This document shows positions 4,191 to 8,014 of a stretch of 8,014 nucleotides of DNA, one piece after another. This stretch comes from an uncultured euryarchaeote (GTDB lineage Archaea > Thermoplasmatota > Poseidoniia > Poseidoniales > Poseidoniaceae). Made by a program: the position numbers and the translations under genes. Every line of letters starts with the position of its first letter. Within the stretch, counting starts at the first letter, position 1. The notes beneath the pieces were generated by a model that ran no database searches, was not told the origin of the DNA, and saw nothing but the letters and a program-made list of their open reading frames with translations. The DNA lies in the NCBI GenBank assembly GCA_937881505.1, contig CALGEM010000227.1, positions 1 through 8,014 on the forward strand, given 5' to 3'.

Positions 4191-5906
4191 ATGAGCGACG
4201 AACCTCGATTTGCCAAGGGCGACCTCAACGGCGTCATGGCCGCCTATCCGCACGTTGCGGAATGGGTGCGAGATTTTGAGATGCGCTACGGCTCTCGTCC
4301 AATCTACTACGGGCCTCTTGACCGAGACGCCAAGAAGCAGCGCCCGCTCAATTTGATTTACGTCACCCGCGAACCCATTTTCGTTCACATCTACGAACCC
4401 CCTGCGGACGATGACGGCGGTGGAACCATTCTTTGGTTCGGCTTGGGGCCGCAACTGACCGAAGAAGAAGAGAACATTCGCCGAGAACTTGTTGAAACGC
4501 TGCTTCAGGAAGCCCCCACGGCTCCTTCATTCACCACGGATAACGAGTTTGAAAACATCCTTCAGCAGATGATTGAGCGTTACACGATTCTTGATTCCGA
4601 AGCCAACAACCTCGTTCGTAGGCAAGGACGTTTGTGGGAGATGATCGGTATGGACGACAAGCGTCTGACGGTGTCACAAGCTCAACGAGAACGCCTCAAC
4701 TATGTCGTCATTCGAGACCTTATTCGAAACGGACCGCTTGAACCGCTACTTTCCGACGAGATGTTGGAAGATATTCACTCGGTGGGGCTCAAACATATCC
4801 ACATGGATCACAAGGTGTTTGGCATGGTCACTTCCAATATTCGGTTCCGTGAGCGGGAACTCCTCTCTCGTTATCTGCGCGCCATGTCCGAGCGTATCGG
4901 CCGTCCAGTTTCGGACAACAAACCCATCATTGACGGGGTGCTTCTTGATGGCTCCCGTATCAACATCATTTTCTCCGACGACGTTTCCATGCTCGGGCCG
5001 TCGTTCACCATTCGTAAGTTCGCTGAAGAGACCATCTCGGTGATTCAACTCATCAAATGGGGCACCATGTCGGCCCAACAAGCCGCCTACATCTGGATTT
5101 GTCTCGAATACGGCATGTCCGTCCTGGTGTCCGGGGAAACGGCTTCTGGTAAGACCACCACGCTCAATGCGATTTTGCCATTCATTGACCACAACGTGAA
5201 GATTTACTCTGCGGAAGACACGCCTGAAGTGAAGGTGCGCCACAAGATTTGGCAACGCTTGGTCACCCGTGATGCCAAGAACGAGGATTCCCGTGTTGAG
5301 ATGTTTGACCTGTTGAAGGCCGCTCTTCGAAGTCGGCCTCGCTACATCATCATCGGTGAGATTCGTGGTGTTGAGGGCGCAACGGCCTTCCAAGCCATGC
5401 AGACGGGGCACCCGGTCATAGCAACGTTCCACGCATCGTCCATTGTCAAGATGATTCAACGATTCACTGGCGACCCGATCAATGTCCCCATTCGGTTCTT
5501 TGACAACCTGAACTTCGCCATTTTCCAAGAGGTCGTCGAAGCACCAGGCGGCGGTATTGCCCGTCGTATCACAGGGATTGACGAGGTCATCGGCTACAAT
5601 AAGCACAGCGACGGTGTGCTGACACGTGGTATGTTCGAGTGGGACCCTGTCAAGGACAAGCACTACTTCCGAGGTATGTTCCAGTCGCACCTGCTCGAGA
5701 ACAAAATCGCCGCCATGGCCGGGTTTTCGAACAAGCGGGACATCTATGATGAAATGCTGCGCCGGGCTGATGCCATTCAACGTATGGCCGACCGCGACTT
5801 GACCCATTACGACGATGTGTTTGACCTCCTTGGCTTGTACTATACCAACGGTTGGGACAACTTTAGCCGGGCCATTGACACATGGGTTGGCATCAACCAC
5901 AACTGA
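4191..5906 (+). CDS. arlI: ArlI, type II/IV secretion-superfamily ATPase powering archaellum assembly and rotation
   Basis: ArlI is the hexameric ATPase that drives both filament assembly and rotation. The 571-residue protein has an N-terminal domain (about 1-225) ending in the linker-like stretch around RFRERELLSRYLRAMSERIG, and a C-terminal RecA-like ATPase core. Motifs in order are: GRPVSDNKPIIDGVLLDGSR (about 237-256), typical of this superfamily; Walker A GETASGKT (315-322); the Asp box IYSAEDTPEV (338-347); Walker B YIIIGEIRG (about 385-393, with Glu390); and the His box GHPVIATFHASS (406-417). The C-terminal region of about 150 residues (from FFDNLNFAIFQEVVE) is typical of archaeal ArlI and pilus ATPases. 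The start follows GGAGAGGAG at 4178-4186 and lies 13 bases after the arlH stop. Adjacent arlH and arlJ separate it from archaeal pilus ATPases. Confidence 0.97.
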   Translation: MSDEPRFAKGDLNGVMAAYPHVAEWVRDFEMRYGSRPIYYGPLDRDAKKQRPLNLIYVTREPIFVHIYEPPADDDGGGTILWFGLGPQLTEEEENIRRELVETLLQEAPTAPSFTTDNEFENILQQMIERYTILDSEANNLVRRQGRLWEMIGMDDKRLTVSQAQRERLNYVVIRDLIRNGPLEPLLSDEMLEDIHSVGLKHIHMDHKVFGMVTSNIRFRERELLSRYLRAMSERIGRPVSDNKPIIDGVLLDGSRINIIFSDDVSMLGPSFTIRKFAEETISVIQLIKWGTMSAQQAAYIWICLEYGMSVLVSGETASGKTTTLNAILPFIDHNVKIYSAEDTPEVKVRHKIWQRLVTRDAKNEDSRVEMFDLLKAALRSRPRYIIIGEIRGVEGATAFQAMQTGHPVIATFHASSIVKMIQRFTGDPINVPIRFFDNLNFAIFQEVVEAPGGGIARRITGIDEVIGYNKHSDGVLTRGMFEWDPVKDKHYFRGMFQSHLLENKIAAMAGFSNKRDIYDEMLRRADAIQRMADRDLTHYDDVFDLLGLYYTNGWDNFSRAIDTWVGINHN

Positions 5907-5918
5907 GGATGATGAGAC

Positions 5919-7721
5919 ATGGAGCGCATGCCGATTTGGCAAATCGCCCTTCGTCGGCTGGAAATGCCCGTCCCCCGTTTTCTCGCCCTCTATGTAGCAC
6001 CCGTCGTCGTGGTGACCTTTTTCCTCGCTATCATCATCGTTTTCATGACCGGTGGTCTAGCTGAAGGTGCGCTTTTTGCTGGTTTCACAGGGTTTCTTTT
6101 TGTTCTCCTGCTCACGGCCATGTCAGCCCTTGCCGCTGTTGCCTTTCCTTTGCTTGAAGTGCAGCGTTCAGCCACGCTGATCGAAGAGGAAATGCACATG
6201 TTCATCACGCGCATGGGCATTTTGTCGATTGGGGAAGTGGGTGCTCAGTCAATTTTTGACATCCTCAAGCAGATGCGAGACTACGGTGAATTGGCTTCAG
6301 AGGTCAAGCGCATTGAGACGCTTGTTGACAAATGGAACACTTCACTTCCCGAAGCAGCTCGTATCGTCGCTCACCAGAGTCCCAGCCCGTTGTGGTCTGA
6401 TTTCCTTGACCGTATGGCGTTCTCCATCGAAGCGGGTCAACCCATTGACGAGTTCATGCGCTCGGAGCAAGAAACGGTCGCTGAGCAATACAACACGCTC
6501 TATGACACCCGCTTGGAATCCGTGGATACCCTGAAAGAAATTTATGTCTCGCTCACCACAGCCGGCCTTTTTGGCTTGGTCATTGCTGGCATTCACCTCG
6601 TTCTCTTTGAAGTGGGTGGCGTGAACGATACACCGATTGAAGTCGCCAGTCGTCTCCGCTTCTTACTCCTCGCTTCGCTGGTGTTTTTGTTCATTCAAGT
6701 CGCTGCCGTCTTCGCTTTCCGTGCGACCATCCCCAAGGATGCAACGTTTGCTCGTGACGAAATGGACACGCCGTTCCGAATCAATTTCCGGCGCTCACTG
6801 TTGCTGTCAGGGGCTATTTCCCTCGGCCTGGTGGTGTTGGCCACGTTCACGCTCATTTGGACGTGGGAGGTCATCACCTCGCAATGGGATAAATACGGCC
6901 TGCTGTTCATCGCCTTGCCGTTCTCGCCTCTGCTCATTCCCGCATTGATGGTCCGACGAGAAGAAAATCAAATTCAACGACGCGATGAGACCTATCCCGA
7001 TTTCATTCGCGCACTGGGTGGGACTGCACAAGCACGTTCGGCTGAGCCTTCGGCCACCATCAAAGCGTTGCGAGGCATCGATTTCGGTATGCTTGACAAT
7101 TCCATTGATCGCTTGGAAAAGCGTCTTTCCACTCGTATTGATTCTGACCGAGCGTGGGATTACTTCACGGCCGACACCAACTCCGCAGTGATTTCCCGTT
7201 ATACTCGAATCTACATTGAAGGGTCCCAATCCTCGGGCCAGCCTGCTGGAACCGCTGAAATGGTTTCAAGAAGCGTCGGTAACCTCCTTTCCCTGCGAAA
7301 TCGCCGTTCTCTTTCCGCCAACACCATGTGGGGTGTGGCCCTTGGTTTACTGATTTCCAGCGTCGCATCACTGAACGTGACCACTGCCATCGTTCTCCAA
7401 CTGGGTGAAGCCATCGCCGGTGTCGCCAGCGGTTTGGTCGATACGGATGTGAGCATGCTCACGGAGTTTGCCGGGGGCATCGCCCTCCCAGTAATGGAAG
7501 ACGCATCTTCGGTTGAAGACAACATTCGGATGTTCAAAATCATCATTTCATTGTTGATTCTCATGCAGGTGGTGGCCGTCTCGTCTATTGCCACAAGATT
7601 GCGAGGTGGAACCCGCACGAGCGCCGTAGGGCAGATGATTCAACTCACATGGGTGGCCGGCCTTGCTTCGCTGTTCACCGCCATCGTGCTCGAACAAGCA
7701 AGCAGCATCTTCAGCGTTTGA
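5919..7721 (+). CDS. arlJ: ArlJ, polytopic membrane platform of the archaellum motor
   Basis: ArlJ is the only polytopic membrane protein of the motor and the platform for ArlI; it belongs to the TadC/T2SF family. The 600-residue product has about nine hydrophobic segments, roughly at 21-43, 52-78, 212-231, 247-268, 294-316, 327-345, 471-500, 538-559 and 573-591. Between them lie two cytoplasmic helical T2SF-type domains (about 80-210 and 346-470). The first has a positively charged and acidic helical stretch (EEEMHMFITRMGILSIGEVG); the second begins RREENQIQRRDETYPDFIRA, a very typical T2SF entry (E-x-x-Y-P-D-F-[IL]). The repeated arrangement fits ArlJ and distinguishes it from bacterial GspF. 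Length is slightly above the usual 500-580. The start at ATG 5919 lies 12 bases after arlI, with a purine-rich GAGGATGATGAG upstream; ATG 5928 is an alternative. This is the last gene of the recognisable archaellum set. Confidence 0.95.
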   Translation: MERMPIWQIALRRLEMPVPRFLALYVAPVVVVTFFLAIIIVFMTGGLAEGALFAGFTGFLFVLLLTAMSALAAVAFPLLEVQRSATLIEEEMHMFITRMGILSIGEVGAQSIFDILKQMRDYGELASEVKRIETLVDKWNTSLPEAARIVAHQSPSPLWSDFLDRMAFSIEAGQPIDEFMRSEQETVAEQYNTLYDTRLESVDTLKEIYVSLTTAGLFGLVIAGIHLVLFEVGGVNDTPIEVASRLRFLLLASLVFLFIQVAAVFAFRATIPKDATFARDEMDTPFRINFRRSLLLSGAISLGLVVLATFTLIWTWEVITSQWDKYGLLFIALPFSPLLIPALMVRREENQIQRRDETYPDFIRALGGTAQARSAEPSATIKALRGIDFGMLDNSIDRLEKRLSTRIDSDRAWDYFTADTNSAVISRYTRIYIEGSQSSGQPAGTAEMVSRSVGNLLSLRNRRSLSANTMWGVALGLLISSVASLNVTTAIVLQLGEAIAGVASGLVDTDVSMLTEFAGGIALPVMEDASSVEDNIRMFKIIISLLILMQVVAVSSIATRLRGGTRTSAVGQMIQLTWVAGLASLFTAIVLEQASSIFSV

Positions 7722-7740
7722 AGAAGTGGGAACATTCATA

Positions 7741-7752
7741 CCCCTTTTGTTT
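7741..7752 (+). terminator. Possible T-rich terminator after arlJ
   Basis: CCCC followed by TTTTGTTT lies 20-30 bases after the arlJ stop. Archaeal RNA polymerase can terminate at T-runs without a strong hairpin. A GGG at 7728-7730 could pair with CCC in a weak three-base stem. The 43-base gap to the next ATG shows no convincing TATA box (only a weak TTCATA at about 7735-7740). The motif is short, so confidence is low. Confidence 0.3.
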
Positions 7753-7764
7753 CAAGTTTACCTC

Positions 7765-8014
7765 ATGCAAGCCCCCATGCCACCCCCCCAAGCAGCAGCC
7801 TCTCCCTACCAACCGCCAGTAGCCAGCATGGCCAAAGGGAGCATGTATTCCTTCCAAAAGTGGTTGATGATCGGTGCAGCGCTTTTGGTGTTCGCCACCG
7901 TCTTCGCCCAATTCCCTCTTTCCTCTTCAGAGCCCGATATGTCCGATTATGACATGTTCGACGAAAAAGAAGAACAGCAATACAACGATGCCGTTGACAG
8001 TTTCGAAGGTCAAG
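7765..8014 (+). CDS. 5' part of an unidentified single-pass membrane protein (partial)
   Basis: The frame from ATG 7765 stays open to the right edge, giving 83 residues. I do not recognise it. The N-terminus is rich in Pro, Ala and Gln (QAPMPPPQAAASPYQPP, about 2-18). A membrane helix follows at about 33-49 (WLMIGAALLVFATVFAQF), then a Ser-rich and strongly acidic stretch (DMSDYDMFDEKEEQQ). This arrangement fits a Pro-rich cytoplasmic tail, one helix and an acidic external domain, but could also be read as a long signal anchor. Several Met codons are possible starts: 7765, 7777, 7828 and 7843; the last follows AAGGGAG and would give a more ordinary signal-like N-terminus. Whether it belongs to the archaellum operon is unknown; the T-rich gap before it argues mildly against. 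Confidence 0.6.
   Translation, partial: MQAPMPPPQAAASPYQPPVASMAKGSMYSFQKWLMIGAALLVFATVFAQFPLSSSEPDMSDYDMFDEKEEQQYNDAVDSFEGQ

Noticed and set aside
4746..5942. Long minus-strand frame of 398 residues opposite arlI
   Set aside because: It lies entirely within arlI and the first bases of arlJ, which have full family motifs. The product is rich in His, Val and Asn with no recognisable motif, as expected for a reverse-strand shadow in a codon-biased gene.

Overview
This window holds an almost complete archaellum (archaeal flagellum) motility operon, all on the + strand. It reads: end of an unidentified gene, two tandem archaellins (arlB1, arlB2), one soluble ArlD/E-like cytosolic component, arlF, arlG, arlH, arlI, arlJ, then the start of an unidentified membrane protein. 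The order follows the euryarchaeal plan (B-C/D/E-F-G-H-I-J), but one protein occupies the place where C, D and E usually sit. The moderately GC-rich sequence, GGAGGTGA-type ribosome binding sites and acidic proteins suggest a planktonic Thermoplasmatota-type euryarchaeon. My best guess is Marine Group II (Poseidoniales); this is inference and no taxonomic marker is present.

Layout: 3-200 is the 3' end of a beta-rich protein of unknown function. 201-257 is a short leader with a small hairpin and an A-rich tract. 258-842 and 839-1405 encode the archaellins, which overlap by four bases in a TTGA junction. 1406-1447 carries a perfect 10-bp hairpin with a 4-nt loop, well placed to separate abundant archaellin expression from the motor genes. 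1448-2308 encodes the ArlD/E-like protein. 2310-3453 encodes the stator-type ArlF and ArlG. 3443-7721 encodes the ArlH/ArlI ATPase pair and the ArlJ membrane platform. 7722-7764 is a short T-rich gap, and 7765 onward starts a single-pass membrane protein that runs off the window.

How they work together: archaellins are made with class III signal peptides, cleaved by a prepilin-like peptidase (not in this window), and assembled by the ArlI hexamer on the ArlJ platform with ArlH as regulatory partner. ArlF and ArlG connect the motor to the S-layer or pseudo-periplasm. ArlD/E-type proteins form the cytosolic ring that receives chemotaxis input.

The most unusual points are: a two-unit GGSGY-type beta-repeat module inserted inside ArlF; a conserved cysteine pair in both archaellins; the absence of N-X-S/T sequons from both archaellins although ArlF has four; and signal peptides with an acidic pair near the cleavage site and non-canonical -2/-1 residues. 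I see a divergent archaellum rather than a wholly new system. There are no RNA genes, CRISPR arrays or mobile elements that I can support.
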